From Vibrio sp. HB236076 (GTDB taxonomy: Bacteria; Pseudomonadota; Gammaproteobacteria; Enterobacterales; Vibrionaceae), in the NCBI RefSeq assembly GCF_040957575.1, contig NZ_CP162601.1:620001-684000 (forward strand): a DNA stretch of 64,000 nt. Reading direction: 5' to 3'. The translations under genes were made by a program, and so were the position numbers. Below are positions 9,818 to 20,309 of the stretch, piece after piece (position 1 is the first letter of the stretch; each line of letters opens with the position of its first letter). The notes under the pieces are model-generated. The model was not told the origin of the DNA. It saw only the letters and a list, made by a program, of their open reading frames with translations, and did not search any database.

Positions 9818-10666
9818 ATGCAGATTTTTGGTAAATTGCTCGGGGCCTTTTTTGGCTTTTTATTCGGTGGCGTAATCGGTGCGGCATTGGGATGTTTTAT
9901 CGGTCATCAGTTCGACAAAGGCATGAGCCGCAGCGCGGGGTTTAATCCGGGCAGTTTTGCCGGCGGCCCTAATCAGGCAGAGCGACAAAGTGCTTTTTTT
10001 AACGCGGCATTTTCGGTCATGGGGCACGTGGCCAAATCAAAGGGTCAGGTCAAGGCCGAAGAGATCCAATTAGCCAGTGCGATGATGGAGCGCATGAACC
10101 TGCACGGTGAGCAGCGCAGTGCCGCTCAAGCCGCCTTTCGCGCCGGTAAAGAAAGTGATTTCCCGCTCGAAGAGACCTTAGCCAGCGTCAAACAAGCGAC
10201 CAACAGCCGTTATGATTTGTTGCAATTTTTCCTAGAGCTACAAATTTCAGCGGCGTTTGCCGACGGTGATTTACACCCGAGTGAGCGCGACGTGTTGCAA
10301 CGGGTGGCCAAGGGGCTCGGTTTTTCGGCTCGCGATCTCGAGGCGCGTTTGGCCCGTTATATGGCGGCGTTTCGCTTTCAACAGCAGCAGGGCTTTCATC
10401 AGCAAGGGGCGGGCGGTTCTTCTTCGCACGGTTTTGGTCAGCAACCCAACCAAGGACAGCTTGACAGTGCCTATCAAATCTTGGGCGTCAATAAAAGTGA
10501 TGATGATAAAACGATTAAGCGTGCCTATCGCAAATTGATGAACGAACATCACCCAGATAAGCTCATGGCCAAAGGTTTGCCACCAGAGATGATGAATGTG
10601 GCGAAAGAAAAATCGCAAGAGATCCAAAACGCCTACGATATGATCAAAAAACACCGCGCTAGCTAA
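9818..10666 (+). CDS. djlA: membrane-anchored co-chaperone DjlA
   Basis: A 282-residue DnaJ-like protein anchored in the inner membrane. Residues 7-29 form a glycine-rich transmembrane helix (GAFFGFLFGGVIGAALGC), a TerB-like helical domain covers ~55-180, a Gln/His/Gly-rich linker ~185-215, and a C-terminal J domain starts at about 217 (YQILGVNKSDDDKTIKRAY) with the essential HPD at ~247. It stimulates DnaK and in E. coli affects capsule (Rcs) signalling. Next to lptD as in other Vibrios. Confidence 0.95.
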   Translation: MQIFGKLLGAFFGFLFGGVIGAALGCFIGHQFDKGMSRSAGFNPGSFAGGPNQAERQSAFFNAAFSVMGHVAKSKGQVKAEEIQLASAMMERMNLHGEQRSAAQAAFRAGKESDFPLEETLASVKQATNSRYDLLQFFLELQISAAFADGDLHPSERDVLQRVAKGLGFSARDLEARLARYMAAFRFQQQQGFHQQGAGGSSSHGFGQQPNQGQLDSAYQILGVNKSDDDKTIKRAYRKLMNEHHPDKLMAKGLPPEMMNVAKEKSQEIQNAYDMIKKHRAS

Positions 10667-10789
10667 GTGAGCCATGGCAACTAATTGATTTATGGAAACT
10701 AAGTGATCTATGACAACTAAGTACGCCGCGATAAATGAGCACGCCGCGTAACCTCGGCCAGTTTGCCAAGGTGGTCAATAAAAATAAAA

Positions 10790-10817
10790 AACGCGCCAGA
10801 GTATGGCGCGTTTTTTT
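10790..10817. terminator. bidirectional terminator between djlA and the DUF547 gene
   Basis: Stem AACGCGCC / GGCGCGTT (10790-10797, 10805-10812) with a 7-nt loop, a T-run on the right and an A-run on the left, placed between two convergent genes. It should terminate djlA (+) and the DUF547 gene (-). Confidence 0.88.
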
Positions 10818-10838
10818 ATTTTCGGGCTGGTGATGCCT

Positions 10839-11654
10839 TTACTGCGCTTTTGGCCATACGTTTAAATCCCAGTCGTAGGCGTCATCCCAGTCGCCATTTT
10901 GCTTGGCGAGCTCGGGGCGTTTTTCACTTAAGTAGCGCTTGACCTGCTCGCGGCCACCCCAGTCTTCTTGATACCAAACGAAAATAGACGAAATCACTTT
11001 TTTGCCCTTTTGTATCGACATGGCTTTTTGACTGGCAACAAATTCGCTTTCTGCCGTCGTTAACCAGGCCTCGGTATTGTCGGCTGTGATGGCGGTGGCA
11101 GAGAGGTTAGGGCAACCGATACTTGCACAATTGACCGCGTAATGGATACGGTAATCTTGCCAAATTGGGCGTAGGATACGGTGTTCAATGTCGTTGAGCG
11201 TCAGAGTTTGGCCCGCCACTTGGGTGATGTCTTGATCCCAAGGGCCAAACGAGAATAGGCCGCCGAGTTTGGTGATCGACTTGAGTGGGTAGTTCTCGAC
11301 AATCAGATTGACGGTTAACGCGTTGTAAAGGTTGACCCAGTAGGCGAATTGCTCGGCGCGGTTTAAATCGCGAGGGTCGAGTGACGTGAGTTGGTTTAGG
11401 TACTGAGTTAAGACGTTTCGGTCTTGACTGCTGATGTCGCCGTAGCGAAAGTAGGTCTGTTCCCCCTCGGTTTTGACGTATTGAGTCAGTATTGCTTGCC
11501 ATTGGCTGTGATCGACTTTTTGCGTTGATTGAGCATTGTGATCAGACCAAAAATCCCAAAGATCAGATTTGGGCGCGGCATAGGCAGAAAGTGGGGTAAG
11601 CAGTAACAAGCAAAGCAGTAATTTGGGGAGTCTCAATAGTGTGGCTAGTCTCAT
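10839..11654 (-). CDS. exported DUF547 protein
   Basis: A 271-residue protein with a clear signal peptide (hydrophobic LLLCLLLLTPLSAYA, cleavage near residue 26). The rest matches the DUF547 family: FAYWVNLYNALTVNLI around 107-122 and the family signature YAVNCASIGCPNL around 175. No enzymatic role has been established for the family in bacteria to my knowledge; the Asn/Tyr/His/Cys pattern suggests a hydrolase or transferase-like fold, but this is inference. Ends at the shared terminator with djlA; starts 77 bases from the beginning of a repeat-rich intergenic block. Confidence 0.85.
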   Translation of the reverse strand: MRLATLLRLPKLLLCLLLLTPLSAYAAPKSDLWDFWSDHNAQSTQKVDHSQWQAILTQYVKTEGEQTYFRYGDISSQDRNVLTQYLNQLTSLDPRDLNRAEQFAYWVNLYNALTVNLIVENYPLKSITKLGGLFSFGPWDQDITQVAGQTLTLNDIEHRILRPIWQDYRIHYAVNCASIGCPNLSATAITADNTEAWLTTAESEFVASQKAMSIQKGKKVISSIFVWYQEDWGGREQVKRYLSEKRPELAKQNGDWDDAYDWDLNVWPKAQ

Positions 11655-11730
11655 AGGGGCTATCTCTATTCGGCGATGGTATTTGGGGTTGTCTTGTTAA
11701 AGATATAGAACGGCCGGCGAGGGGTTTTCT

Positions 11731-12058
11731 TTCGCTTGAGACAGGAAAAGATCGCTTCGCTCAAAGAAAAAGTGAAAGACAGTCAATAACAGTGAAACAC
11801 AGTTCGCTGCGCTTGAGACAGGAAACGATCTTAAAACGCAGTGATCTTGCTCCTGTCTTACACTGTGTTCCACTGTCTTATACTGTGTTTGACTGTCTTA
11901 CACTGTGTTCCACTGTCTTATACTGTGTTTGACTGTCTTACACTGTGTCCCACTATCTTTGTCTTTTTCTTGCCACTTGGAGCGAAGCGATCTTGAAACG
12001 CAGTGATCTTGCTTCTGTCTTACACTGTGTTTCACTGTCTTTGACTGTCCCATACTCT
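11731..12058. repeat. 10-bp-phased intergenic repeat block, copy 1
   Basis: Non-coding block between leuD and the DUF547 gene. The right half (11851-11960) is eleven uninterrupted 10-bp units of consensus NACTGTSTTN; within it a 40-bp unit is repeated exactly twice in tandem (11861-11900 and 11901-11940). The left part (11772-11802) carries the same unit in opposite orientation (GTGAAAGACAGT, AACAGTGAAACACAGT). Between and after them lie copies of a core GAAGCGATCTTGAAACGCAG (seen at 11984-12003, and shortened at 11823-11840). Nearly the same modules recur at 19021-19578. A 10-bp period is not a multiple of three, so it is not coding; there are no spacers as in CRISPR. Confidence 0.9.
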
Positions 12059-12068
12059 TCAGTTTTGA

Positions 12069-12098
12069 TAAAAAAAGCGCCGCCAAGATTGGCAGCGC
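12069..12098 (-). terminator. terminator of the leuABCD operon
   Basis: On the minus strand, stem GCGCTGCC / GGCGGCGC with a 6-nt loop is followed by seven T (12070-12076 read as A on the plus strand). It lies 31 bases after the leuD stop. Confidence 0.88.
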
Positions 12099-12128
12099 AT
12101 TGTCGGTCTTTGAACCGTCAAAAGACGA

Positions 12129-12731
12129 TTATTTAAGAAAGCTTGGGATCTTCGCTTCGTATTCGGCAATTTTATCCGCGTGTTGTAGCGTTAAACCGAT
12201 ATTATCGAGACCATTGAGCAAGCAGTGACGACGGAACTCATCGATTTCAAACGAATAAGTCTCCCCATTAGCGCGCACTTCTAATGCTTCGAGGTCGATG
12301 GTGATCTCGGCGCCTTCGTTGTTTTCAACGTAGTCAAATAACGCGTCGACTTCTTGCTCACTCAGGCGGACGGGCACCATTTGGTTGTTGATCGAGTTAC
12401 CGTAGAAAATATCGGCAAAGCTTGGGGCGATCATGGCTTTAATGCCGTAATCCGCTAGGGCCCAAGGCGCGTGCTCACGAGAAGAACCACAGCCAAAGTT
12501 TTCACGGGCTAACAAAATACTCGCGCCCTTGTACTGCGGGAAGTTAAGCACAAACTCGGGATTGGGCTGCTCGCCGGCATCGTCGAGGAAGCGCCAATCG
12601 TGAAAAAGGTGTTTGCCAAAGCCCAAGCGAGAGACTTTCTGCAAGAACTGCTTAGGAATGATCGCATCGGTATCGACGTTAGCGGCGTCAAGAGGCACGA
12701 CCAACCCAGTGTGTTGTTTAAAACCTGTCAT
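12129..12731 (-). CDS. leuD: 3-isopropylmalate dehydratase, small subunit
   Basis: A 200-residue aconitase-family swivel domain that pairs with LeuC to isomerise 2-isopropylmalate to 3-isopropylmalate. Signatures: [11 protein letters not shown] near residue 21, the substrate-binding [13 protein letters not shown] near 80, and [13 protein letters not shown] near 105. Length matches E. coli LeuD (201 aa). AAGGAG lies 7 bases before the ATG. Last gene of the leucine operon, 12 bases after leuC. Confidence 0.97.
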   Translation of the reverse strand: MTGFKQHTGLVVPLDAANVDTDAIIPKQFLQKVSRLGFGKHLFHDWRFLDDAGEQPNPEFVLNFPQYKGASILLARENFGCGSSREHAPWALADYGIKAMIAPSFADIFYGNSINNQMVPVRLSEQEVDALFDYVENNEGAEITIDLEALEVRANGETYSFEIDEFRRHCLLNGLDNIGLTLQHADKIAEYEAKIPSFLK

Positions 12732-12743
12732 GATATGCTCTCC

Positions 12744-14144
12744 TTAGTCCAACTCTCTGATATCAACAAAACGGCCGGCAATCGCGGCGGCGGCAGCCAT
12801 GGCTGGGCTAACCAAATGGGTACGGCCATCGCGGCCTTGGCGACCTTCAAAGTTGCGGTTTGAAGTCGACGCACAGCGCTCGTGTGGGCCTAGGCGATCA
12901 TTGTTCATCGCTAAGCACATCGAGCAACCTGGCATACGCCACTCAAAACCCGCCTCAATAAAGATTTTGTCTAGGCCTTCGGCTTCGGCTTGCGCTTTGA
13001 CTTGCTCTGAGCCCGGTACGATGATGGCTTCGACGTGGTCGGCCACTTTGCGACCTTGAGCGATAGAAGCGGCGGCGCGCATGTCTTCGATACGTGAGTT
13101 GGTGCAAGAGCCAACAAAGACTTTGTCGACGGTGTAGTCACTTAGGCGTTTACCCGCTTCAAGGCCCATGTATTTTAACGCGCGCTCGGCAGACGATTGC
13201 TGAATTAAGTCAGTCATGTCCTTAGGGTCTGGGATGGTTGCATCCACGGCAATCACCTGACCTGGGTTGGTGCCCCAAGTGACCTGAGGTTTGATTTGGG
13301 TGGCATCGAGAGTCACCACAGCGTCGTATTCAGCATCGTCGTCGCTGCGCAAGCTGGTCCAGTAGTCGACGGCGTCTTGCCAATCTTGTTCACTTGGCGC
13401 AAATTTACGGCCTTTAATGTAGTTAAAGGTGGTCTCATCTGGCGCGATTAAGCCGGCTTTGGCCCCCAATTCAATCGCCATGTTACACACCGTCATACGG
13501 CCTTCCATGGTCAAGTCGCGGATCGCTTGGCCACAGAATTCGACCACGTAACCGGTGCCGCCAGCAGCGGTGGTTTTGCCGATGATCGCCAACACGATGT
13601 CTTTGGCGGTAATCCCCGGTGCGACCTTGCCTTGAACCTCGATCTTCATGGTTTTGGCTTTGGCTTGTTTTAGGGTTTGGGTTGCCAATACGTGCTCAAC
13701 TTCCGACGTACCGATACCAAAGGCCAGCGAGCCAAACGCGCCGTGGGTGGCGGTGTGTGAGTCACCACATACAATGGTCATGCCCGGAAGCGTGATGCCA
13801 AGCTCTGGGCCCATCACGTGGACAATGCCTTGGTATTCGTGGTTGATGTCGTACAAGGTGACCCCAAACTCTTCACAGTTTTTTGATAGGGTTTCCATTT
13901 GGATGCGCGCCATCTCACCAGAAGCGGTAATGTCTTTGGTGGTGGTTGAGACGTTGTGGTCCATGGTGGCAAAGGTTTTGCTCACTTGGCGAACTTTACG
14001 ACCTTTTTCACGCAGACCGTCGAACGCTTGTGGTGAGGTCACTTCGTGTACTAAATGACGATCGATGTACAAAATCGGGGTTTCCCCTGCGGCGGCCACT
14101 GCCACGTGAGCGTCATAAATTTTTTCGTATAATGTTTTGCCCAT
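12744..14144 (-). CDS. leuC: 3-isopropylmalate dehydratase, large subunit
   Basis: A 466-residue aconitase-type [4Fe-4S] enzyme subunit. Substrate/active-site motifs [11 protein letters not shown] (~130-141) and the three cluster cysteines are present: one in VGSCTNSR (~347) and two in [11 protein letters not shown] (~408-411). Length equals E. coli LeuC (466 aa). Translated from GGAGAGAAGAGCA-ATG. Works with leuD 12 bases downstream; 64 bases separate it from leuB. Confidence 0.97.
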   Translation of the reverse strand: MGKTLYEKIYDAHVAVAAAGETPILYIDRHLVHEVTSPQAFDGLREKGRKVRQVSKTFATMDHNVSTTTKDITASGEMARIQMETLSKNCEEFGVTLYDINHEYQGIVHVMGPELGITLPGMTIVCGDSHTATHGAFGSLAFGIGTSEVEHVLATQTLKQAKAKTMKIEVQGKVAPGITAKDIVLAIIGKTTAAGGTGYVVEFCGQAIRDLTMEGRMTVCNMAIELGAKAGLIAPDETTFNYIKGRKFAPSEQDWQDAVDYWTSLRSDDDAEYDAVVTLDATQIKPQVTWGTNPGQVIAVDATIPDPKDMTDLIQQSSAERALKYMGLEAGKRLSDYTVDKVFVGSCTNSRIEDMRAAASIAQGRKVADHVEAIIVPGSEQVKAQAEAEGLDKIFIEAGFEWRMPGCSMCLAMNNDRLGPHERCASTSNRNFEGRQGRDGRTHLVSPAMAAAAAIAGRFVDIRELD

Positions 14145-14208
14145 TGCTCTTCTCTCCAGTGGGTTTTTATAGGCAGCCCCAAGACTGCCACATTGCTGTC
14201 CGTGTGCC

Positions 14209-15405
<1,197 letters not shown>

Positions 15406-16947
15406 TTATGCGATTTTTTGTTTCTTAATTTGTTCGATTTGGTTGGCGCGATGAATGCTGTTGATCACGTGAAGCAGTGCTTCGCCTGAGGCTTCAACAA
15501 TATCGGTCGACATGCCAGTACCGTGGTATTTACGGCCTTTGTAGTTGGCAATAATATCCGCCTGACCCAAGCCGTCTTCTCCTTCACCTTTGGCGGTGAG
15601 ATCGAATTTGTCCAACACGATATCATAACCGGTGACGCGATAAATACACTGGTAAAGGGCATCGACCGGGCCATTGCCCACCGCCGCTTCACAGCGCTCA
15701 TCGTCACCGCATTGCAATTTGATGCTGGTGGTGGCCATCACGCTGCCTGATTGTACACTTAAATAGTTCAACTTGTAGAAGTCATCTTCTTCGCGCAAGT
15801 TAGAAAAGTACATCAAAGACTCAAGGTCGTAGTCGAATACCTGGCCTTTGCGGTCGGCCAATTTCAAAAAGTTTTCGTACAAGACATCAAGGTTGTACTC
15901 GTCTTGGTTGTAGCCCATGGTATCCATATGGCTTTTCACCGCCGCGCGACCTGAGCGACTGGTTAAGTTCAACGCTTGTTTTTGTAGGCCAATCGACTCT
16001 GGCGTTAGGATTTCGTAGGTGTTTTTGTTTTTCAACATGCCATCTTGGTGAATGCCTGATGAATGGCTAAAGGCATTGGCACCGACGATCGCTTTGTTGC
16101 TTTGGATTGGCATGTTGCAAAGCTGGCTGACCATTTTGCTGGTGCGGGAGATTTCGTTGTGTTTGATGCCAGTGGTGATCCCTAGGTAGTCTTCACGGGT
16201 TTTTAGTGCCATGATCACTTCTTCTAAGGCGGTGTTGCCCGCGCGCTCACCAATGCCGTTAATCGTGCCTTCTACTTGGCGCGCTCCGGCCTGAACCGCG
16301 GAAATCGAGTTGGCAACCGACATGCCCAAGTCGTCGTGGCAGTGCACAGAAATCACCGCTTTGTCGATGTTAGGGACGCGGTTAAACAAGTTAGTGATGA
16401 TGCCGCCAAATTCGCTGGGTACGGTGTAGCCCACGGTGTCGGGAATGTTCACCGTTGTCGCGCCCGCATTGATGGCGGCTTCAACCATGCGGCACAAGTT
16501 GTCGATAGGCGTGCGGCCGGCGTCTTCGCAAGAAAACTCGACATCGTCAGTGTAGCGGCGAGCGTGTTTCACGGCGTGAACGGCCATGTCAACTACGTCG
16601 TCGTAGCTGCGGCGCAACTTGTCTTGAACGTGGATGGTCGAGGTCGAGATAAAGGTGTGAATGCGAAACGCTTCAGCGACTTTAAGCGCTTCTGCGGCGG
16701 CATCAATGTCTTTTTCTACCGCACGTGACAAACCACAAATGCGGCTGTTTTTAATGTGGCGAGCAATGGTTTGCACCGATTCAAAATCGCCTGGCGACGA
16801 CACGGGAAAGCCCGCTTCAATCACATCAACCCCGAGGCGCTCGAGTGCGTAAGCGATTTGCAGTTTTTCTTTTACGGTCAAACTGGCTGACAACGCTTGC
16901 TCGCCATCGCGTAGGGTCGTGTCAAAAATAATCACTTGGTCACTCAT
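15406..16947 (-). CDS. leuA: 2-isopropylmalate synthase
   Basis: A 513-residue enzyme for the first committed step of leucine synthesis (acetyl-CoA + 2-ketoisovalerate). The TIM-barrel N-terminus shows [12 protein letters not shown] (metal/substrate), the [14 protein letters not shown] motif near 200 with metal-binding His residues, and [13 protein letters not shown]; a C-terminal regulatory (LeuA dimer) domain from ~390 binds the feedback inhibitor leucine. The ATG at 16947 starts the conserved [11 protein letters not shown]; the upstream in-frame ATG (16989) adds unconserved residues. Expression is under the leader/attenuator just upstream. Confidence 0.97.
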   Translation of the reverse strand: MSDQVIIFDTTLRDGEQALSASLTVKEKLQIAYALERLGVDVIEAGFPVSSPGDFESVQTIARHIKNSRICGLSRAVEKDIDAAAEALKVAEAFRIHTFISTSTIHVQDKLRRSYDDVVDMAVHAVKHARRYTDDVEFSCEDAGRTPIDNLCRMVEAAINAGATTVNIPDTVGYTVPSEFGGIITNLFNRVPNIDKAVISVHCHDDLGMSVANSISAVQAGARQVEGTINGIGERAGNTALEEVIMALKTREDYLGITTGIKHNEISRTSKMVSQLCNMPIQSNKAIVGANAFSHSSGIHQDGMLKNKNTYEILTPESIGLQKQALNLTSRSGRAAVKSHMDTMGYNQDEYNLDVLYENFLKLADRKGQVFDYDLESLMYFSNLREEDDFYKLNYLSVQSGSVMATTSIKLQCGDDERCEAAVGNGPVDALYQCIYRVTGYDIVLDKFDLTAKGEGEDGLGQADIIANYKGRKYHGTGMSTDIVEASGEALLHVINSIHRANQIEQIKKQKIA

Positions 16948-17013
16948 GTTTGCATCCTTTGTTGTTGGTGAGTCGCTTTCTTCCGGCATTTAAGGTATAA
17001 AATCTTATAGGTA

Positions 17014-17041
17014 TAAAAAAACCCGCATAACGATGCGGGCT
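17014..17041 (-). terminator. leu operon attenuator terminator
   Basis: On the minus strand, stem CCCGCAT / ATGCGGG (with 4-nt loop CGTT; 17022-17028 and 17033-17039) is followed by an uninterrupted T-run. It lies between leuL and leuA, 34 bases after the leuL stop, which is the placement of a ribosome-stalling attenuator. Confidence 0.9.
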
Positions 17042-17074
17042 TTGTAATCTTGTCTGTGGTGTTTCTTCCACAAG

Positions 17075-17134
17075 CTACCCGCGCGATTGATTCACGATGA
17101 GGAGGCTCAGGAGGAGAGAAACGTTAAATGTCAT
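17075..17134 (-). CDS. leuL: leu operon leader peptide
   Basis: A 19-residue open frame, MTFNVSLLLSLLIVNQSRG, upstream of leuA on the same strand. Five of the residues in positions 7-12 are Leu (LLLSLL), encoded by CTC CTC CTG AGC CTC CTC, so leucyl-tRNA shortage would stall the ribosome there. The attenuator hairpin follows at once. This is inferred from leu-codon clustering plus position; the upstream ribosome-binding sequence (AAAGGT) is weak and distant. Confidence 0.85.
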   Translation of the reverse strand: MTFNVSLLLSLLIVNQSRG

Positions 17135-17436
17135 AATGGTATTGTTGACCTTTCCACAAATTGATAACCAATTAGTAACCTACTCATCGCTTGACGTCAA
17201 GTTTTTCTCGCTAAGAGTCGAGATGCGTCACGGCTTTTTTGAGTGGACTTTTTTCAAATAAGACATTAAGTGCTTATTGTCTTCAAAGTTTCATATTTAA
17301 TAACGCTTTGTATTTGTTAGTGAATTTAATATGTACTTGCCGCTGTCATCGAACTTCAAACGATCCGTCACGTACTTGTCACGCAAATTTTTTAATTTTC
17401 TAACGGTACAAAGTGTCATCACAGTAAGGGATAAAT
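17135..17436. promoter_or_regulatory. leu operon promoter / PAP2 gene upstream region
   Basis: About 300 bases of A+T-rich divergent region between leuL and the PAP2 phosphatase gene. It must hold the leu promoter (minus) and a plus-strand promoter. No further gene or clear named operator was identified; LeuO is the likely regulator from knowledge of the family, not from a recognised site. Confidence 0.5.
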
Positions 17437-17967
17437 ATGCGCACTATCGAGTCTATTGTCCGGTTCGATTTAGCCGTATCTACATTTTGTTTGCAGCATA
17501 AGTTTAATCGCCAAGTGGCGACCATTAGTAAAATGATCTCGCGCAGTGGCGACGGCGATCTGTATTTGCTACTCGGTTTGCTGTGTTGGTGGTTGCATCC
17601 ACAAGTTGGCGGGGTATTTCTCGCTGCCGGGTTGGTGGCGTTTGCCATTGAGTTGCCAATTTATTGGACACTCAAAAATGGTTTTAAACGACGTCGCCCA
17701 AGTGATTTGTGTGACTTGTTGTCGGCATTTATTACCCCTTCTGATCGCTATAGTTTGCCCTCTGGCCACACGGCTGCCGGGTTTGTTATGGCAACGCTCA
17801 TCAGCACCTTCTTCCCTCAATGGGCTTGGCTTGGTTGGTGCTGGGGAACCTTGATTGGCGCTTCACGAATTTTGTTAGGTGTTCACTTTCTAACGGATGT
17901 GGTGATAGGGGCTGGTTTGGGAATTTCCTGTGCTCACCTCGCATTACACATCCTAGGGATTTCTTAA
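17437..17967 (+). CDS. PAP2-family membrane phosphatase
   Basis: A 176-residue integral membrane protein with the three-part PAP2 acid phosphatase signature: KNGFKRRRP (~86-94), PSGHTAAG (~108-115) and SRILLGVHFLTDVVIG (~146-161), the last containing the catalytic His/Asp pair. Several transmembrane segments surround it. Members hydrolyse lipid phosphates such as phosphatidic acid, PG-phosphate or undecaprenyl diphosphate; which of these is not visible. The stop overlaps the next gene's start (TAATG), so it is translationally coupled to a glycosyltransferase, suggesting a joint lipid-linked or glycolipid role. Confidence 0.88.
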   Translation: MRTIESIVRFDLAVSTFCLQHKFNRQVATISKMISRSGDGDLYLLLGLLCWWLHPQVGGVFLAAGLVAFAIELPIYWTLKNGFKRRRPSDLCDLLSAFITPSDRYSLPSGHTAAGFVMATLISTFFPQWAWLGWCWGTLIGASRILLGVHFLTDVVIGAGLGISCAHLALHILGIS

Positions 17968-19010
17968 TGCGTATTCTTTATGGTGTTCAGGGGACGGGCA
18001 ATGGTCATGTGGCCAGAGCACGTGCGATGGCTTCTGCGCTTCAACAGCACGATGTCGAGGTCGATTTTTTATTTTCTGGCCGCAAGCGTGAAAAGTTTTT
18101 TGATATGGCGGTGTTTGGTGACTTTGCGGTGCGCAAAGGGCTGTCATTTGTGACTGACAAAGGTCGAGTCGACTATTTTAAGACCGCGATTAACAACAAC
18201 ATCGCCCGCTTTTGGAATGAAGTGTTGGCGCTTGATTTATCGGGTTATGATTTGGTGATCAACGATTTTGAGCCCGTCACGGCATGGGCGGCCAAACGTC
18301 AAGGCGTACCTTGTATTGGCATCAGTCACCAAAATGCGTTTCGCCATTCGGTGCCACTTAAAGGCGCGAGTTGGTTAGACAAGCAGATGATCGAACACTT
18401 TGCGCCTGCCAATCATCATGTGGCGTTGCATTGGTATCACTTTGATCAGCCCATTTTGCCGCCGATCATTGATATCAAACCGACCGGGGTAAAAAAAGAA
18501 GACTTTATTTTGGTTTACCTTCCTTTTGAGTCTCTGGAGGAAGTGGAATCCTTGCTCTCACGTTTTGGCGAGCAAAAATTTGTGTGTTTCCATCCCGATA
18601 TTCACCAAGTGCACCAAGGCAGCGATATAGAATGGCACCCGCTGAGTACCCGTTTCCACGACTACTTATTGCGTTGTCGCGGCGTGATGGCCAATGGTGG
18701 CTTTGAACTGCCTTCTGAAGCTTTGTCTTTGGGGAAAAAGCTGTTGTTAAAGCCACTGGCTGGTCAGTTTGAGCAGCAAAGTAATGTCGCAACGCTCGAA
18801 ACGCTAGGCCTTGCCAGTGTGATGGAGAGCTTAGATGCGGCGGTGGTGCGCGAGTGGATTGCTTCTGACGATGCGGAGAGTATTCGCTATCCCGATGTTG
18901 CCGCAGCCTTAGCTCGCTGGGTGGTCAGTGGCCAGTGGCATGATCAGCAAAGTTTGCATCGCACCTTGTGGGAGCAAGTGGATTTCCCCGATTACGCGGC
19001 GGCGATGTAA
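17967..19010 (+). CDS. MJ1255/VC2487-family glycosyltransferase
   Basis: A 347-residue GT-B-fold protein. The N-terminus MRILYGVQGTGNGHVARA is the UDP-sugar transferase-like glycine loop of the MJ1255/VC2487 family (related to MurG/UGT enzymes), and the C-terminal half carries MANGGFELPSEALSLGKKLLLKPL, the nucleotide-sugar site. The acceptor is unknown. Start ATG 17967 overlaps the PAP2 stop; the open frame further upstream is inside that gene. The same pair sits near leuA in V. cholerae as I recall. Downstream is the second repeat block. Confidence 0.85.
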   Translation: MRILYGVQGTGNGHVARARAMASALQQHDVEVDFLFSGRKREKFFDMAVFGDFAVRKGLSFVTDKGRVDYFKTAINNNIARFWNEVLALDLSGYDLVINDFEPVTAWAAKRQGVPCIGISHQNAFRHSVPLKGASWLDKQMIEHFAPANHHVALHWYHFDQPILPPIIDIKPTGVKKEDFILVYLPFESLEEVESLLSRFGEQKFVCFHPDIHQVHQGSDIEWHPLSTRFHDYLLRCRGVMANGGFELPSEALSLGKKLLLKPLAGQFEQQSNVATLETLGLASVMESLDAAVVREWIASDDAESIRYPDVAAALARWVVSGQWHDQQSLHRTLWEQVDFPDYAAAM

Positions 19011-19020
19011 GCACCGTTAG

Positions 19021-19578
19021 TCGAGTGAAACACAGTTAATAACAGTGAAACATAGTCAATAACAGTGAAAGACAGTCAATAACAGTGAAACACAGTTCGC
19101 TGCGCTTGATACAGGGAAAAGATCGCTTCGCTGCAAGATCGTTTCACTGCAAGGACGCTTCGCTAAAGTGGCAAGAAAGGTCAAAACCGAGCTGTTTGGG
19201 TTTTAAGTCTTTTTCTTGCTACTTGGAGCGAAGCGATCTTGAAACGCAGTGATCTTGCTCCTGCTTTTCACTGTGTTTCACTGTCTTTGACTGTCCCACA
19301 CCATTCTTAGGGGTCGGAGCCTCTAACGCATCGCCGTGTTGGTGACTGCGCACTTACCTCGGCTGCCGACCCCGGCCGTCGCGAGCTGTTGACTGTCTTT
19401 CACTGTCTTAAACTGTGTTTGACTGCCTTACACTGTGTCCCACTGTCTTTGTCTTTTCCTTGCTACTTGAAGCGCAGCGATCTTGAAACGCAGTGATCTT
19501 GCTTCTGTCTTACACTGTGTTTCACTGTCTTACACTGTGTTTGACTGTCTTACACTGTGTCCCACTGTCTTTCACTCA
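19021..19578. repeat. 10-bp-phased intergenic repeat block, copy 2, with inverted arms
   Basis: Non-coding block between two convergent genes. Left arm (19025-19100): four units of 20-bp period built from AACAGTGAAACACAGTTAAT-like sequence. Right arms: six 10-bp units at 19391-19450 and seven at 19503-19572, consensus NACTGTSTTN, the reverse complement of the left-arm motif. Core GAAGCGATCTTGAAACGCAG occurs at 19230-19249, and with one change (GCAGCGATCTTG...) at 19474-19493; its complement AAGATCGCTTCGCT is on the left at 19119-19132. The whole can fold as a very large imperfect hairpin. A G+C-rich stretch of ~85 bases (19300-19387) without units interrupts it. Confidence 0.9.
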
Positions 19579-19582
19579 GTAA

Positions 19583-20260
19583 TCAGTAACTCGGCATAAT
19601 ATGCACTTCACGAACGTTGGCACGCGGATCCGCTGAAATGGCGTACAGCACGGCATCGGCAATATCTTGGGGCTGCAGTTTATCAAGCTTAGGCTGGTCA
19701 AAAAACGCGGTGTTGACCATGCCCGGAGTGATGGTTGTGCAGCGACCTTGCCATTGCGCCATTTCCAACGCCAAGTTTTGCCCAAAGCCATAAGCAAACC
19801 ATTTTGATGAGCTGTAAATGCTGCCAGCATGGGTATCTCGACCTGCCACAGAGCTGGTGAGAATAAAGTGACCTTGGCTAGCGCGCAAATGAGGCAAGGT
19901 GGTGTGCGCCGTCCAAAGTAGGGCATTGATATTGATATCGATGACTTTTTTCCACTCGTTGGGATCGCCGTTTTCTGTACCGGGTTGACTGATCCCCGTC
20001 CCGGCATTGGCAAACGCCACGTCGAGGCGACCAAAGCGCTCGATAGCAGCCTCAACCACTTGTTGCTGTGCTTGGTAATCGGTCGCATCGGCCGCGATGG
20101 CCAGCGCGTTGTGGTCACCAAATTCGGCAACCAGAGCATCAAGGCGCGCTTGGCGGCGGGCGGTGAGAACCACTTTGTGGCCTGCGTTGACTAAGGTTCG
20201 TGCGGTGGCTTCACCAATACCACTTGATGCGCCAGTAATTAAAATGACTTTTTCACTCAT
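19583..20260 (-). CDS. short-chain dehydrogenase/reductase
   Basis: A 225-residue classical SDR. Cofactor loop TGASSGIG at ~9-16 followed by the basic TARRQARLDAL favours NADP(H); NAG motif in FANAGTG (~84-88); catalytic Ser in LTSSVAG (~137) and Tyr-x3-Lys in YSSSK (~151-155). The substrate is unknown. It is 49 bases downstream of the DJ-1/PfpI gene on the same strand, so the two probably form an operon controlled by the divergent LysR gene; a carbonyl-detoxification role would fit both, but that is inference. Confidence 0.87.
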   Translation of the reverse strand: MSEKVILITGASSGIGEATARTLVNAGHKVVLTARRQARLDALVAEFGDHNALAIAADATDYQAQQQVVEAAIERFGRLDVAFANAGTGISQPGTENGDPNEWKKVIDININALLWTAHTTLPHLRASQGHFILTSSVAGRDTHAGSIYSSSKWFAYGFGQNLALEMAQWQGRCTTITPGMVNTAFFDQPKLDKLQPQDIADAVLYAISADPRANVREVHIMPSY

Positions 20261-20309
20261 TGTTCTTGGTCCTCTTTTCGGGAAATTTGGGATTGGGCAG
20301 TGCGTTGAA

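Noticed and set aside
11851..11960. Possible CRISPR array in the short tandem repeats
   Set aside because: Units are contiguous 10-mers with no unique spacers, no cas genes are present, and the units appear in both orientations.
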